Part shown: positions 22,500 through 60,754 of the stretch, piece after piece
Layout of the letters: every line of letters starts with the position of its first letter
How positions within the stretch are numbered: position 1 is the first letter of the stretch
Assembly (NCBI GenBank): GCA_037903475.1
Contig: JBAJFG010000172.1
Span: forward strand, 4,379,001-4,443,000
DNA length: 64,000 nt
DNA from: Ancylostoma caninum
Taxonomy: Eukaryota > Nematoda > Chromadorea > Rhabditida > Ancylostomatidae
Reading direction: 5' to 3'
Program-made: the position numbers and the translations under genes
The notes under the pieces: model-generated
Told to the model about the DNA's origin: nothing
The model's input: the letters and a program-made list of their open reading frames with translations, nothing else
The model's database searches: none

Positions 22500-22924
22500 T
22501 TAAAGGCAGTGTGTCACCTCGTTTCCGTGTCTGAGCTTTTATCAGATCCTGAATCTACTCGACACGCTGAATCCAACAGTATACCTAAAATGTTACAAAA
22601 AGGTCTTCAAACCCTATTTTTAAACGTTTTTCGGGACGGGATTTGTAACAGTTTGTCGAGCCGAGTGGACGCGTGAAGCCGTTGATCTCATCGATCGGAC
22701 ACGTCTAGACGTGTTGGCCAACGCTGCAGACGTAGCGGGCAGCCAGCACATTCACGGACCGCTCCGCCCAGGTGGTCCGTGAACTGCACTTCCGGACCCT
22801 CTGAAAACGGGGTTTTCGTCATTTTTATGAACGTTGACGTACATCTTTGGAATTAGCATGACGAGGAGGTTTATAGTCTGCTGGTATTTTCAGCTCACGA
22901 AACGAGGTGACACACTGCCTCTAA
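22500..22924. repeat. TTAA-type MITE (family 3), copy 1
   Basis: Near-perfect terminal inverted repeats: the left is AGGCAGTGTGTCACCTCGTT from 22504, the right is its complement ending CTGCCT at 22920. The flanks are TTAA (22500-22503) and CTAA (22921-22924). The 417-bp body has a GC-rich dyad (GGACCG and CGGTCC-like motifs) and no coding frame. A TTAA target is characteristic of piggyBac-type elements (established); the family assignment is inference. Confidence 0.8.
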
Positions 22925-25275
22925 GGTAGAACAGTGGCAGGGAGGGGACGCAGTACATGGTCTCTAGTTCCACCTCCGCACTGACCGAACAAATGACGGG
23001 TATTTCCAAACAATTTTAGCCCGTCTCACTAGGTGAATTTCCCTGCAGTGGATGGAATAGAAGCTCTTGCGTTCCAAATACAAATAATTCATAAACAACA
23101 ACGACAATATTTGGGTTTGATCCTGGAAAACAAACAAGTAAAAGTTTACCGAACTGCCTAGCAGATGGAAACAGCTAGTCAAACTGAAGTAACAACATCC
23201 TGAAGGAAAAAAACGCCGAAAGAATGCAGCCGTTCAAGTTGCGCTGAGGTCGGAACACTGTCGTTTGATAAGAAACAACGATAAAACGTGCAGTATCCGG
23301 GTAACAAGCACGAAAAAAAACCTACGTGGACTAAATTAGGAATCATTCCAGGGGTGGTAGTAGAATCAGTTGGGTAATTAAAACGTAGTACTTTTTTCAG
23401 AAGTACTTTTCTTGCATCACATAACATTATAACGGGACAGAAAGCGGAAAGTGACGTGGAGTGAAACGACAAAATGAGTCATTAGGGCACAAAAGCGGCG
23501 ACGACGCCAGTTGCTCCCCTCCTCCCCCCCCCCCCCGTACCAGCAATGGACATTGTAATGTACGAGTGTGTCAACGGTTACGACTGCACGCTGTCACTTT
23601 TTGTGCCAGATGGACGCTTCGGAGAGGTATTTGACAGTCAGAAATGCGAGCTGCTGATAAAACGTTTTTCGGTTTATTTGCGATGGGTTTTTGACCAAGA
23701 AAAATCGCCAGCTATTGGGTTAATCTGGTGTGCAAGCGCTAGAAAGTAATTTTAGCAAACTAAAGCAGCAAAGTAAAGCGTGGAACAGTAAAAGTACAGG
23801 ATAAAGCAAACTCCTGAGCCAACACATAACCTCAAGAGATCGATTTGATGAATGTCGATTTTTGCATTCAAGAGATTTGCCCATTTTAAACGAATTGTGC
23901 AATGAATTTTTATAGAAAACGATTCCGAATTTTGCATCCTCCCACTAAGCAAAGCGCGATCATTGCATCGACTAAGAGCTCCATGTGGCGATTTTCCAGT
24001 AACAAAAACAACATCGGAAGTCTGTTATCACTTTCTTTTCATAGCATGAATTCTCAAAATCATGAAAATTACCGGAATTGAAATCTATTATTAAATTTTT
24101 GATGTTTGGAAGTGTTCGGTCCTATATTTTCTTCTCGCCGCGACGGCAAGTTTTTGAGTTTTCTTGATAGTTACCTAGTTTTCTTCATAGCAAGCATCAA
24201 ACATGAAAAAAAGCTATCAAGAAAACCTCGATTTGCCGCTACGGCGGCGATTTCATCGCCAGCGACGCGACCGCGCTGCGCGCTTTCCATGCCCGCCATC
24301 TACCCTCACTACACGCACTTATTTGTTTATGCATCAAGAGCAAAAAGGAGTACATCTACACATAAATATTGCTTAGTGGTGGTTCGTAATGGAGTTTGAT
24401 AGCGATTTTGGACTTCACAAAAACTTGAAAACCCATTAAATAAGTTATATAACAGTGAATCACCCTTCAGCACCACAGTTTCCCTCTGTTTGGCGTTGCT
24501 ACTGTCGATATAATATTCATATATTTTTTTAGCAGATTGTTGGGGTGAGAAACGCTACGCAGCCGTCTGCTCACTACCTGCTGCTTGCACAAGTGATTAG
24601 TGCATCAAACACCTCACATTTCCTTTCAACCATGAATAATCCGAATTATCAGAGCTCCAGAACGAATATAAGTGCTGTCAAACTGATATCAGCGTTTTTG
24701 TCCAGCGATTACGAAGACGTGCTTCTCTGCATAAACATGATATCGAAAGCATAAAAAAGGTAATAAGTACGAGGTGCTATCGGTAAACGGGAGGCATTTA
24801 CCATTCCCCTAACCTGTCTTTTAAGGCTTATTTAATGTTTCACTTTGTTGTTGACGTTTGAAACGAAGAACTATATCTATGGAAAACGGACGGATAACGA
24901 AGACAAGGAAAATGGAGGCTAAAAAAGTGCACAAAGTAGGCTAAAAAAAGAAAAATCCGAGGAACTCAAGAAAACTTCGTATAAAATTGCAGAATTAAAG
25001 CATACCATTTATAATAGAGGGCGCTAGCAGAGAAAGGCGGTTAGCAGTTCATCAATTCACTTATTTATATTACATTTATCATCCACTTATTTTCATTTTT
25101 TTTCTGAAGATCACCTGCAAAAATTGCAGGCTTTTCCATGGAAATGTTGTCGAGAACGACCTTTTTATCAACTAAAGCGAAAATGTAGAGCAGACTCGCC
25201 CAAAGAAAAATGAGTTCTACGCTTGTATGCGCGTAATGCATGCTCGGAAATTAAAGAGAAAAAGCTACCATGGTA
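22925..25275. other. No confirmable gene
   Basis: Contains a poly-C tract at 23524-23536. A plus-strand 67-codon frame follows it (23546-23749, MDIVMYECVNGYDCTLSLFV), with no supporting splice partner or recognised domain. Confidence 0.4.
23524..23536. repeat. Poly-C tract (C13)
   Basis: Thirteen consecutive C on the plus strand, preceded by CCCCTCCT. Confidence 0.9.
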
Positions 25276-25300
25276 TTAGGTTGGTCCGAAAGTACTGCAC
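25276..25300 (+). mobile_element. Probable mariner-type terminal inverted repeat, left end
   Basis: TTAGGTTGGTCCGAAAGTAC preceded by TA resembles the ends of irritans/mellifera-type mariner elements (TTAGGTTGG then AAAGTA). A mariner named bandit is known from the hookworm Ancylostoma caninum. No matching right end was seen within the next kilobase, and the following DNA to about 26240 has only short, broken frames, so this would be a decayed or truncated copy. Confidence 0.5.
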
Positions 25301-28156
25301 AAAAATTTATTCTTCGATCCGGTATTTCTTCCTCGCAAATTGAAAATCTTTAGCAATAGGATGTGATAGAATGTTCTACTGCTTCTCAGCTACAAAAATT
25401 GGCAGACCAAGCTCCATCTATGCATAATAATTTTACTATTCAAACTTACAGTTACAAAATTCGGAATCATCTATAATGACGCCTCCAAAAATTGCTCTAA
25501 AAGGTGCAAATGGCTTTTTTGTAGAGATTGATTTGAAAGAATGTTCAAATAACAACAAGACCAACAAGAAACACCATGGAACAGCTTGAAAAGGTCTCTA
25601 AAACCACTTCAAAGGCGATAGGAACGTCGAATGGTGCTATCAGGCTCCATGTGACTCAACATATTAAAACGAAATTTGCAATGAATTTGCAATGAATCAT
25701 TACCATAACCCAAATATGCGTCTCATTACACGGCGAGAAACGGCTTTCCGCTTTTGGACGATGAAAAAAATGCAGTTGCCAGTGTGAATCACGCAAACTG
25801 TGTTTACATTTTTCGCGCCCACCCCGAAATGTCTCAGTCAACACAAGGAACATTCAGCCATGTCCGCTGAAAACCACGAAAAATTGCGTGCTGTTCGTCC
25901 GGAGTTCGATTTCCTCCAACAAAAAAAAAACAGCGGAGGAAAAGTATGTCAGACACTTCGGACTTCTTGTGGTGGCTAGAGCTCATTACATGATTTGATT
26001 TGTAACTTCAGTGCTTTTTGATCTTCTTACAGATTATTGAACAGCATTTTGAACGACTGAAATTTTGAAAGCCTAGAAGTGGAGCCATTTTGAGTAGTTC
26101 GACCTTAACCTCGCTTCTTCCAGAATAATCTAGAGGGTGAACGAATTTATCAGCTAGAACAATTGCTCGCATGAGTGAAAAAGAGTGAAAGAGTTCGTAG
26201 TAGCAATATGCGATGTTCTGATTAGTTTTTCGCAAGATTGTTGCAAGAAATCACAACTGATAGTTTAGCAATTTGAAAACAATAGCTATGTAAATAAGTC
26301 GTGAGTCCTCTAGAATACAAAAAATTTACCGTACCAGAACTCAGATCAATTTGTATGCCCAAATTTTTTTTTGCTAGCCCACAGGTGAAAAGCGTTCATG
26401 ACAAAAACTTTTATCTTCATTTTTGCTGCATCTCACGAATTCTCCCCCTACGAGCCAAACCAATTTGCCTATAAGCGTTCTGCTATGGAATGTTCATCTT
26501 TCACGTTCCAGGACATGTGTCGCAGTGACGACGATTTATGGTTCACTCGTAAGAAGCGAGCCGACGCATGAGATGGCGCCTACTGATATGGTCAGCAAAA
26601 TGATGGAGAGCTTCCGAGGCTATGGAAGTGGTTATGAAACCCTATCGAAGTACCATTGGCACTGCTGCTGGTGTCTGGATAATTTCTATAGACTTTAAAC
26701 ACCTTTAGATATGAGTAGAACAACCAAGGGTAAAGAGTTAATCCGTAGAAACTTTCTTACTAGTCCTTCTATGGCTAGTGAACATTTCGATTGCCTGCTT
26801 CTAGGTAGCGAAGAAAGATACATCTCGGGGATGAGAATTTCGTACGGGGCCTATTACCACTTATCTATATGTGTCACGGTGCTGAAAGAAAGGAAACCGT
26901 AAGACAGTTAAACAAAACTCAGAAATTATGCACTGGATCGAGAACAAGTAGCTGAACTAACAAAATATTATGAAACAGACCTTCATAGCACAATGGCACA
27001 ACGAAGACGCCGAGCGCGGAAATAAAGAAACAAGAAAGAGACTTTGCAAGATGAAAATTTAATTAAACTGCAGAGTTTTCCACAGAAATAGAAAGAGTTT
27101 CGATGATAGCCAATGAGTTGTGAATCATTGTGGTACTATTGAAAAATGTTATATTACAGCTGGATTGGTTAGATCATTGGCAACAGCAAACAACTAGGGG
27201 GCTGCGAAGCGGTAAAATGCACCTTCCATAAATAGCTTTTGAGGAGTAGGGTGAAGTTCCAGGTAAAGAAGGCCTTTGTTGAATCGTAAGTATCACCAGA
27301 TTGAAATAATTACAATCTAATGAGTATAGGATAGAGTGAACAGCAATGAAAAAGATCACGTTTGGTGAGCGCTAGACAACTGGCTTCAATTTGCCTTAGT
27401 TTATTTTGCCTACCTTGATTCGAAACAAATTGAGCAAATAAGTAAATGAATGAGTAAACGAAAAAAATTAACGAGTAGAATAAAATGAAATGATGGATAA
27501 ATATGTAGATGAATGAAGTAAGTTTCATTGAGAGATCACATTAATATTAGGAAACATGGATCTTTCTATTTGCCATTGCGCCTTGAAGGTTCTCAGATGA
27601 AATGCTTTCACGTTATAAGAACATCCCCGAGCTCACTATTCGACATGTGACCTAACGTCCTAACGTTTTTTCGCGTCCAGATGTCCATCCACGTTTTTGT
27701 TTACGGTAATTCGAGACACCCGACGTGTGTGGGGTGCATAATTTTCACACCATACCACGTATTGTTTCCGCTGGGCCACGCCTAATTGCAAGAATTACTG
27801 GGATCAGGAGATGATTTGCTTAGTCGCCGATGAATCAACGAGAGAGCCCCGCGAAAAACACATGAGGACAACTGAGAGTAGTCTGCACAGCATGTACTGA
27901 AGCCTCTAATGCTCTAGAGTAAGACTCATGGAAAGTTAACTGAACCAAACCAACGATGGTTATCAGCCTGATTTGCTTCCTAAAAGATGGGTATAATAAT
28001 CTCAGGTGACACACGATGATAGTTGGTTTCTAACCTGCTTTTGATCAGTAGCGCGTTCATGAATTCTAGCCTTGAACGCACAAACCGTTAAAGAGTACAT
28101 TTATTGCAACAACGACTTGGTCGTGATGAAGTTCTACCCGATCATCTGCGCCTTGA
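25301..28156. other. Decayed element remnant and unassigned DNA
   Basis: The first 900 bp may be the carcass of the mariner starting at 25276. A plus-strand stretch near 26503 has a good acceptor (TTTCACGTTCCAG) followed by two competing open frames, but no partner exon was found. The rest holds nothing I can name. Confidence 0.35.
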
Positions 28157-28642
28157 AGGCATCTTCTCCCTTCGGAACCGTTTTTGAGATTTTCATGTGT
28201 AAAGAATCTCCAAGAGCTGTTGATCACAATGGTATACATAATTCCATACAAAACCACCATCCTTTCTCGAGGAGTTCAATTCTTGAGGAGCCTGTGGGTG
28301 GAGCAGAGGGGCGGGGCCAAAAGCACTGTCTCAATATTTCACTCTTGTGGCCTTTTAGAGAAACTCGTACAGCTTGTGAAAGTTCCTCATCTACTCCCTA
28401 TCAGAAGAGAAACTGCCCTCAATGTGAGGCGAGCGAATGAATGCATGAGGTGAACTCCCTGTAATTCCAAGTTGTAATTCCAAGTAATTCCTCATAAAAT
28501 ACTCAATAGTTGGGGCTTGGGAACGAGTTTTTTTTTTGAAGTTTTCTACGGAATCACAAAGACCATTGTGATCAGCAGCTATTGGATATTCTTTTTTTTA
28601 AATCGAAAATCTCAAAAACGATCTTGAGGTGGGAAGGTGCCT
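28157..28642. repeat. TTAA-type MITE (family 3), copy 2, with ~80-bp inverted repeats
   Basis: The left arm from 28157 (AGGCATCTTCTCCCTTCGGA, then CCGTTTTTGAGATTTTC, GAGCTGTTGATCACAATGG) is mirrored by the right arm ending GGGAAGGTGCCT at 28642. The longest common blocks are CGTTTTTGAGATTTTC and TGATCACAATGG. The flanks are TTGA (left) and TTAA (right). The open frame across the left half is incidental to the element. Confidence 0.75.
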
Positions 28643-30340
28643 TTAAATCTTGGCCAAGATCGAATATTTATTTAATTATTCATTGTTACATGTACACTAA
28701 CGCATGTGATGAAAAGGATAAGACTAAAAAATGCGTAAAACAAAATTAAGTGTCAACAGCAAATCATCCAACGATAAAATAAGTATAAGACAAACTGACA
28801 CAAAAACAATTATGTTAAAAAAAGGAAACGCCAAGTGTTCTAGAGAAACCCATCTAATAATTCACTGAAGGATCATATACTTGGGAGGGGGACGGGCAAC
28901 CTGTCGCTGGCGCAGCATAAGCTAATCAGAACCCCTCTTGATGAACGAAAAAATGGTCCCTAACAGAGATTCCAGCGTGAGATAAACGTCATATATAATA
29001 TTCATTCTATAATAATTTCTACTCTACTATCTCATTGAGTACTAAGCAGGCGTAGAAGTACTTGTTAATAGTTATCCAAATTTACAAGCTTTCCTTCTTT
29101 AATTAATTTTTCATGGACTCCATAACAGCCCGCCCCCCCCCCCCCGCCAAACTCCAAAGCCTTTTACTACCGTTTATTCAAGGATTACACAATACCCAAG
29201 GGACCCCATGACATTCAATTCGAAATTCCGAATCGTCGCTAATCGCCAGACAAAGTGCGTCCCCGTGGGCCAGTGCGCGGCCGTCGTGCGGACCCGTTCG
29301 TCATCAGAAGTGTGATGAATTGAGATAGAATTCCGAGATACTAGAGGAATTTACCACCCGCCGTTCGATTCGAAATTCCCTTAGTTTCGATAAGCCAGCA
29401 CATCTTACAGGCTTACATCGATTCGAAAAGCGCAAATACGAATATGACATTGATGTGGCATATTTTGCAAAAACTACGAAATGCCAAGCCACACCAAACC
29501 ACCTCCCCCCCATCCCCCACCCAACACCTGACCAGCTATCCAAACCGATTGCAGACCGCCAAAACAAACCCCGTTCCCGCCACACCCTCCTTATGGAGTT
29601 TTTCTGAAACGGTGCACTTTCCTCAAACTTTCAAAAAAATTGTTTTTCGATTCCGTGAACTAAGGTCAAATATTGCAAATCCACCATCTTCGTTGCTGTG
29701 AAAACAGCACTACGAATCTCTTGGCCGGTACTTTAGCGGGCCTGGGCATCCACGGCACTCGGAAATCCGCAGTGCAGCACTTGAGCATCATTTGCCAAAT
29801 CAACGAGAGTATGGATGGGGCGACGGCAAGAGTCACGAGCTTATTCAGCTGCTTTGTGGTAAAGTAACAGTAAGTGTTTCTAAAGAAAAAGCTTAGAACT
29901 GCAGCTTATGGAACAGGGATCGTGCCATAATGCAGATCTTCGTTTGTGCTGTTTTTTGATTGATTGACGGATGCATAAACATCAGGATTTTTTCGTCAAC
30001 TCAGGTTAAATTTACTGCTGAGAATATTTGTACTCGAAGGCCGTATAAGTACACAGATGCTCAGGATCCAGATTTTTTTCACACAATAAAACGTCATCTT
30101 TGAGCAAAACGACTTGGAAGTTCGTACTGCCGAGAAAAAAACTGAGATTCCTGTAAAACATTTCGAATCTCTGGACTTTGATTTCTACTTTTGCATAAAG
30201 AATTACCTGCATTTTATTGGCAGCACTTTAAGGCAATGCTGACACATAATCTAAGGTATTGAGGGCATTCAAGGAAGTTGAGCAGCTCCAGAAAAGAAAT
30301 GCAGAGATTTCCTTCCTGGAATTGCGAAAGTACAAGGGTC
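28643..30340. other. No recognised gene
   Basis: AT-rich DNA with a poly-C tract at 29133-29145 and a C-rich, A-rich stretch at 29470-29590 lacking coding features. Confidence 0.4.
29133..29145. repeat. Poly-C tract (C13)
   Basis: Thirteen consecutive C on the plus strand, preceded by CCCG and followed by GCC. Confidence 0.9.
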
Positions 30341-30452
30341 GCATGCATCATTGAGACTACCCAGGGTAAACGTGCTAACATCACACAAGTTTACCAACCA
30401 TTGGCGCGTGCGTCAACACTTTTACCCATGGTAATCGATACATTCAGATCCA
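30341..30452. repeat. MITE family 1, copy
   Basis: Begins GCATGCATCATTGAGACTAC then CCAGGGTAAACGTG. Ends ACACTTTTACCCATGGTAAT then CGATACATTCAGATCC. The inverted ends are conserved; the middle (AACATCACACAAGTTTACC) resembles the copy at 63885-63994. Confidence 0.8.
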
Positions 30453-33400
30453 GGAATGCACAATATCGCATCTCCTCTCCTCCGCCTTTCTCGCTTACTC
30501 ATTGACATTTGCATTCCTGCGCTAGTAATGCTTACCCACCATAAATTTAGGTATGTAAAATTAGATTTCGCTTTAAATTTGGCTGGCTCAGTTAAATGAT
30601 CAACGAGGTAGGGTAGTATGCTTAGTTATACAGCCTATGGAGATCAGCCATGTCGATGCCCAATTAAACCCCCGTTAAATGAAGTTTTTGCATCAGTATC
30701 CCATGGACAAGTGAAGGAAATTTTCCTTCACTTGTCCATGAAGTCCAAAAAAATTGAAAAAAAAACTAAAAAGGGCCAAAATGTTGGAAAGTTGAAATGA
30801 TCAGAACATGCCCGATGACAGAAAAGCCACCTTGTATGTAGTCCACATGGTATAGAGTGCATTTGAAGAAAAAATGTAAATAAACAATTTAATAAATAAA
30901 AAGTAAATGGTTAACGTGATGCCAACCGTTTCAATTCCCTCAATTTTCACCTGAAGACTCGATACCCCCACTCGGAGCTCGGTCGACCCTACATTTCTCT
31001 CTTTTGTCCTCGTCACATCCTCAGTTGTGCAACACAACTAATCACTGTCATCGGCGCCTTTTCGACCTTCCAGCCCTAATTGCCAACACTTAATTACCAC
31101 CTTAATTACCCAAGAACACCGGAAATGCGCTGTCGTTTTCGTGAACGGCGCGCATCCACCTGGAGCCCTTACCTTAGCTACCTAATAAACCGGAGGATCC
31201 CACATGCACAAGCTCATCGACAACCACAAAACATAGTATATACGCACTGTAGTGCAAAGACAGAAGCAGTATGATGGTTTTGTGAAATGATGTTCAAAAA
31301 TAAAAAGAAATCCTCTATAGAAAATCACGTACAGAAACATGAGCGGTAATCCAGAAAAAAGGGTTGCGAAAGTGAGATCTGGGGAGAAATTATCTTTACA
31401 AAAGATGTAGATTGTTGTATGGCCATTATAATGTTACTTAAATGTGAGGGTGAGATGCGAAAGCGACGTGAAGCAAATGACCGCTGCGAGCCGACGAGCT
31501 ATCGACTTTGAATATTGACTAGTAGGTCAAGAGCAATGATCGAGTACTGTGCCCCACCGCCTGTAAGTATCGTTATTCAGGATTGTGCATAATTCACAGG
31601 AATTTTCGGCATTTTCATAACTACGTACTTCTTATATCTCTCAGAAATAAGTTTCTTCGCTCTCAAACTCCTTTCTACATATATATGTAAAATTACTAGT
31701 GAACAGAGGTCCGTGCCAAGCAATCGATGAGGTCAAGCTCAGCGAGGAATGATCTGTCAGGGGACAAGCGTCGCTCACTTATGTATACTTAAGTATATAG
31801 TAAGTAACCGAGTGAAATATGTTCGATGAAATGTTTGAATGGTCGAATATTCTTTCATTTGATTTTTAGAGAGTAATGAGAATTCAAACAACTCATTTAC
31901 TCGGCTAGGTCGAAAAGTAGGTTATTCGAATTATTCGCTCATTCGGGTAACCGAGAAATTCCAGTTTTCGAATAATTCTTAACAGTAACACATTTAAAAG
32001 ATGCGTTATTCAGACAATTCAAAAGTTCGTACTGCCTCAAAAAGGCTGTTCATTATTTAAATTATCCAGTTTTCGGATATCTGGAAATTCCTGATTTTCA
32101 AAACATTATTTTATTTTAGGAATATTTTGGAAAAAGACGAACTGTCCAGTATGTGGTAGCAAACCCCCTCATTCACGCAAGAAATACACTGAGGTCTACG
32201 AAGTATGGTATTGGCTGAATAAAAATGTGATGAAATTAGTTACATGCCTTTATAGATAATTTAGAAGTCCATCCGAAAAGTGAATATTCCAGGGAAAAAG
32301 TCTTATATCCCTTCTTCTCTTCCCCCAAGGACTGATGAGCTCTCCATTTCCTGAACGCTCCAATTTTCAACTTATTCGACATCGAAAATACGCACAATAC
32401 TTGTATCTAATGTAATACATTACTCGGTCAACATATTTTGGCAGGACATGAAGGGAGAGCTGCTTCTGACAGCAATACGATCTGAAGAACAGGTGTGTAC
32501 TGCATTGTATTTAAACTTCTGTGCAAACCGTTCAAAGCCAAAGTGCTCATAGGAAGAAACGTTTACGCTTGAATCCATTCATCAAATGTTAGAGAATTAT
32601 TCACGACCTAATGAGATTCATAGTTGGGAAGATGTATAGTTTCCTCAATTTGAGAATTTCCTACGCGTTGTGCCCAGGCAGAGGTGGAAAACGTGCCCCA
32701 ATCATGGATACTATGACAGGTCCTATGATTGTCTGACAGTCTCAGATGTGAATCTCCCGCAAGTATTGTGTATAGAGAACTGCTATTTGTAGTCCTTTTT
32801 AGGGAAGAACAAGGCAACTCAAATGTAAAGTGATCATTAAAGTGCTAAGCTAACTTAGAACACACTGTGATCCAACTATGCTTAATTCTTTTCAGTTTAA
32901 AAAATGCAAAAGGACCTGACGTGCATGGGTGGTAAGGGTCCATAGACGAAGCTCTTTGGCTAGCATTGACGGATACAAGTGATGTGTACGGCTATGAGTG
33001 ATTTTTCAAGCGTTTGAGTTTGGATCTGAGCTAAATCTGACCAAATTTCTCTAACTGTTCACATTTCGCTGTTGAAATGTGGTTTTTCGACTGCATTACC
33101 AGTTCATATCACTTTCGAGCTTTTCCTGAAAGAGCCCTCGCATGTAGGGAAGTGGCAACTCACTACTAAATCCAGCTAGACGTAGTGATCCATAACTTCT
33201 GATAAACATCTTGTGTTCTTTCATGGCTTGAATGGGCATACTCTATTCAACACAGCTCTTCATAGAGCCAAAGTCATGCCGCTTGGATGCTCATCAGTTT
33301 ATAGGAGACGCCTGTGATTAATTTCCGCTCGTATTGTGCAATATAGACAACGTGGCCCTCTGATTGTCTGCGTATCCTCACAATTCATTGCTATCAGACT

Positions 33401-34232
33401 GCTCATGCTTGTCCGGCCTTGCTACTTTCTGTTCCAACCTGTCTAAACACGTTGTGAGACGTGTGTGCACAGCGTAATCTGCCGAATTTTCCAGAACGTG
33501 TAAGCTTGTTTATCATCTAGGAATAGCAATCAATATTTATTGTTACTCAGCCTCTGCACTAAATAACATGACTATGTCGCTTAAATAGCAAGTATTACTT
33601 ATAAAGTAATCACACTGTTCACCGAATAACGAGCAAAAAAAAAAGGACTGTACAAGAAAGCTGCAAATCGAAGGCGCGACATGGAAACACAACATCGGTG
33701 GAAAAAATCGATGTATCGATTGACCAGTGCTGCCACTGTAAAGCGCTGTGTTTCCAGCGACCCGCTTATGAAAGCATAGAAGTATAAACTACGAACGTCT
33801 GTCTACGATGATTCACGCGTTGCACGTGACAAAAGCGGTAACAATTATCTCACAGAAATAATCAATAAATCGATTGAAGCTGTCGCTGTGAGCAGATGAG
33901 AATCACTAACTGTACATTGGCAACGTTCTTTTCATCACAAATACAAGAGAGCAATAGTGTATTATTACGGGAAATCAACGTCGTAAGGCAACTCGTGATG
34001 AGGGGAGAGCGATAGTGAGCGAGACGAGGCGAGCGAGCATAAGAGAGAAAAATCATGTTTACACTAAATGGGGCAGCTGGGCTTGTCTCGCTTATTGTGC
34101 ATGTGATGCAGCATGTAGTACCGGTTTCGTTGCGACCAAAGGCCTGAGTAAGTGCGCGCGGGAAATTCAAACTCAAACGAATGCACATAGAGATGACTAA
34201 AAGCTTTGACGAGAAGTATAACAGCACAGCCA
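30453..34232. other. Region downstream of unc-5; no gene recognised
   Basis: Contains the perfect palindrome at 30702-30740 and an AT-rich stretch at 31860-32110 with repeated ATTCGAATTATTCG-like motifs. Immediately below 34233 lies the unc-5 3' UTR. I see no canonical AATAAA on the minus strand in the first 230 bases, so the poly-A site is not placed. Confidence 0.45.
30702..30740. repeat. Perfect 39-bp palindrome
   Basis: Nineteen bases (CATGGACAAGTGAAGGAAA) are followed, after one central T, by their exact reverse complement. No mismatch and effectively no loop. Confidence 0.95.
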
Positions 34233-58961
<24,729 letters not shown>

Positions 58962-59994
58962 CTGAAACGAAAAAATCGATTATTGATCGCGCTGATCAAT
59001 CGGCACCGACACAACTCGCTCGCCAGCCACTGCAGATGCCATAAACAACGTCGTTACTCTGCACAATTCGAACCATATTTAAGGCTATTACGCGCGGCAA
59101 AGTGTAGTAATGTCGTGGGAGACGCGCGGGCGGGGGCTATGACGAATTCCGACGTACTAGGCACCTGGTGGTTGATGTTGTCCGGCCGGGATCAGCACGC
59201 CAATTTTCCCCCGTTTTCCTCTGGCATGGAACTCGCATATTTGATACACAGGGGAGCCGCAGCGCCGGAAACTTAGCCTCTGCCCTCATATCAGGACGAC
59301 GAAAACAGCCGCGGCCCGGAAAACATCACACGCCCGCGGCGGACTCGTGCGAATAGGACAAAATGAACGCGACGGCTGTTCAAAATTAAAACGATATTGA
59401 TGGCTTTATGAGTTTTTTAATGCACATTTTATCGATTTTCTTATCCTGGGGTAGCTGCCAATTCTGAATATCACATCTAAGAATACTAGAAGATGTGAAT
59501 TAGTTGTGCACCCTAACTGCCCTTCCAGTCAGCTGCCCCCTGTCCCTGCAAGCCTGAGCAGTCCCTCTGACAGAGATCAAAACAAGGTGTGAACGTGCAA
59601 AATTTCGTGCGCCGACAGCCGGATGTTTACCAAAAAAGGCCGCAAGAAAATCCTTTGCGTTCAAAGAGCCAAGAAGCCGCGGACCACCTAGCTTCACGCG
59701 GCGCGAAGCGATTAGCGGCCCGCGTTAAGTCCCCGGCCGGCGTCGCTACAACCGGCGATTAGCGTCGCGGGCGCGGTGCGATTCGCTGCACGATTGTTCG
59801 CAATCACTCAGATTATCATGTAACTATACGGGTTACGTATAGATGTGCATGTTCCGGATTAGGGTAAACGCTTGGATGGTCAGATCGCTTAGAATTCAAG
59901 GTCGGATTTGTGGGTGAGGTGTAAACACGGGGATAAATATGTGCTAAACCACACTTGGCTTAGCGACAGTGATGACTTCATAAACCTCTACGGT

Positions 59995-60086
59995 TATTTA
60001 TTTATTTATTTATTTATTTATTCATTCATTCATTCATTCAGTCATTCAGTCATTCATTCATTCATTCATTCACCCATTCGTTCATC
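59995..60086. repeat. (TTAT)n-(TTCA)n microsatellite
   Basis: About seven TTTA units run into many ATTC units, with GTCATTCA interruptions, totalling about 90 bp. Confidence 0.9.
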
Positions 60087-60117
60087 CAGAGAATGATTGC
60101 AAAAAGTGTGCCTGAAT

Positions 60118-60390
60118 ACTAAACAGAGGTGTACAATAGTATATAATAGTAATATAATACAATAAAGTAGAGCAAAGTGGATACAATAATATATGTAATA
60201 TATATAATAATATATAATATGTAATAAAAAATAATATTATAATAAAATATGAATATAAATAAATACAATGTATAAAACACACATATGAAATACATATTAA
60301 TAGTCTAGTACATATAATACATATGATACAATATATAATATAGTTATATAATCACAAGTTGCATGAACTACTACATAGAAGAATATTGGT
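60118..60390 (+). repeat. AT-rich dispersed repeat, copy 2
   Basis: Second copy of 55733-55990. It ends with AAGTTGCATGAACTACTACA and TTGGTTTTGTTTGTTT. It lies directly after the tetranucleotide tract. Confidence 0.75.
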
Positions 60391-60754
60391 TTTGTTTGTT
60401 TATTTATTTTGCACCTTAGCTCACAACGTAATCTTTCACACATTAAGTAACATAAGGAAATGCTTAGACAAATTTTCGGTGGGACCGCAGCACAAAACCA
60501 AAAAAACCGAAGTTGACCACCGGTTCTTCCGGCAGTTCGTCTGAGTAAAACTGCTAAGATATTACAAAGGTTCATACAAGCAGTAAGGTTTTGGATTTCA
60601 GGGGCAAAAAATGATTATTAACACTAATATATGATAATATTAATTATAGAACTAATAGTAAGAAGAAGGAAGTGATGACTTCCGGCATATTCTTAGCAGT
60701 GATCAAAGTCATTTCAAACGCCAATTTCCTTAAAAATTCATGTCACCTTTATTT

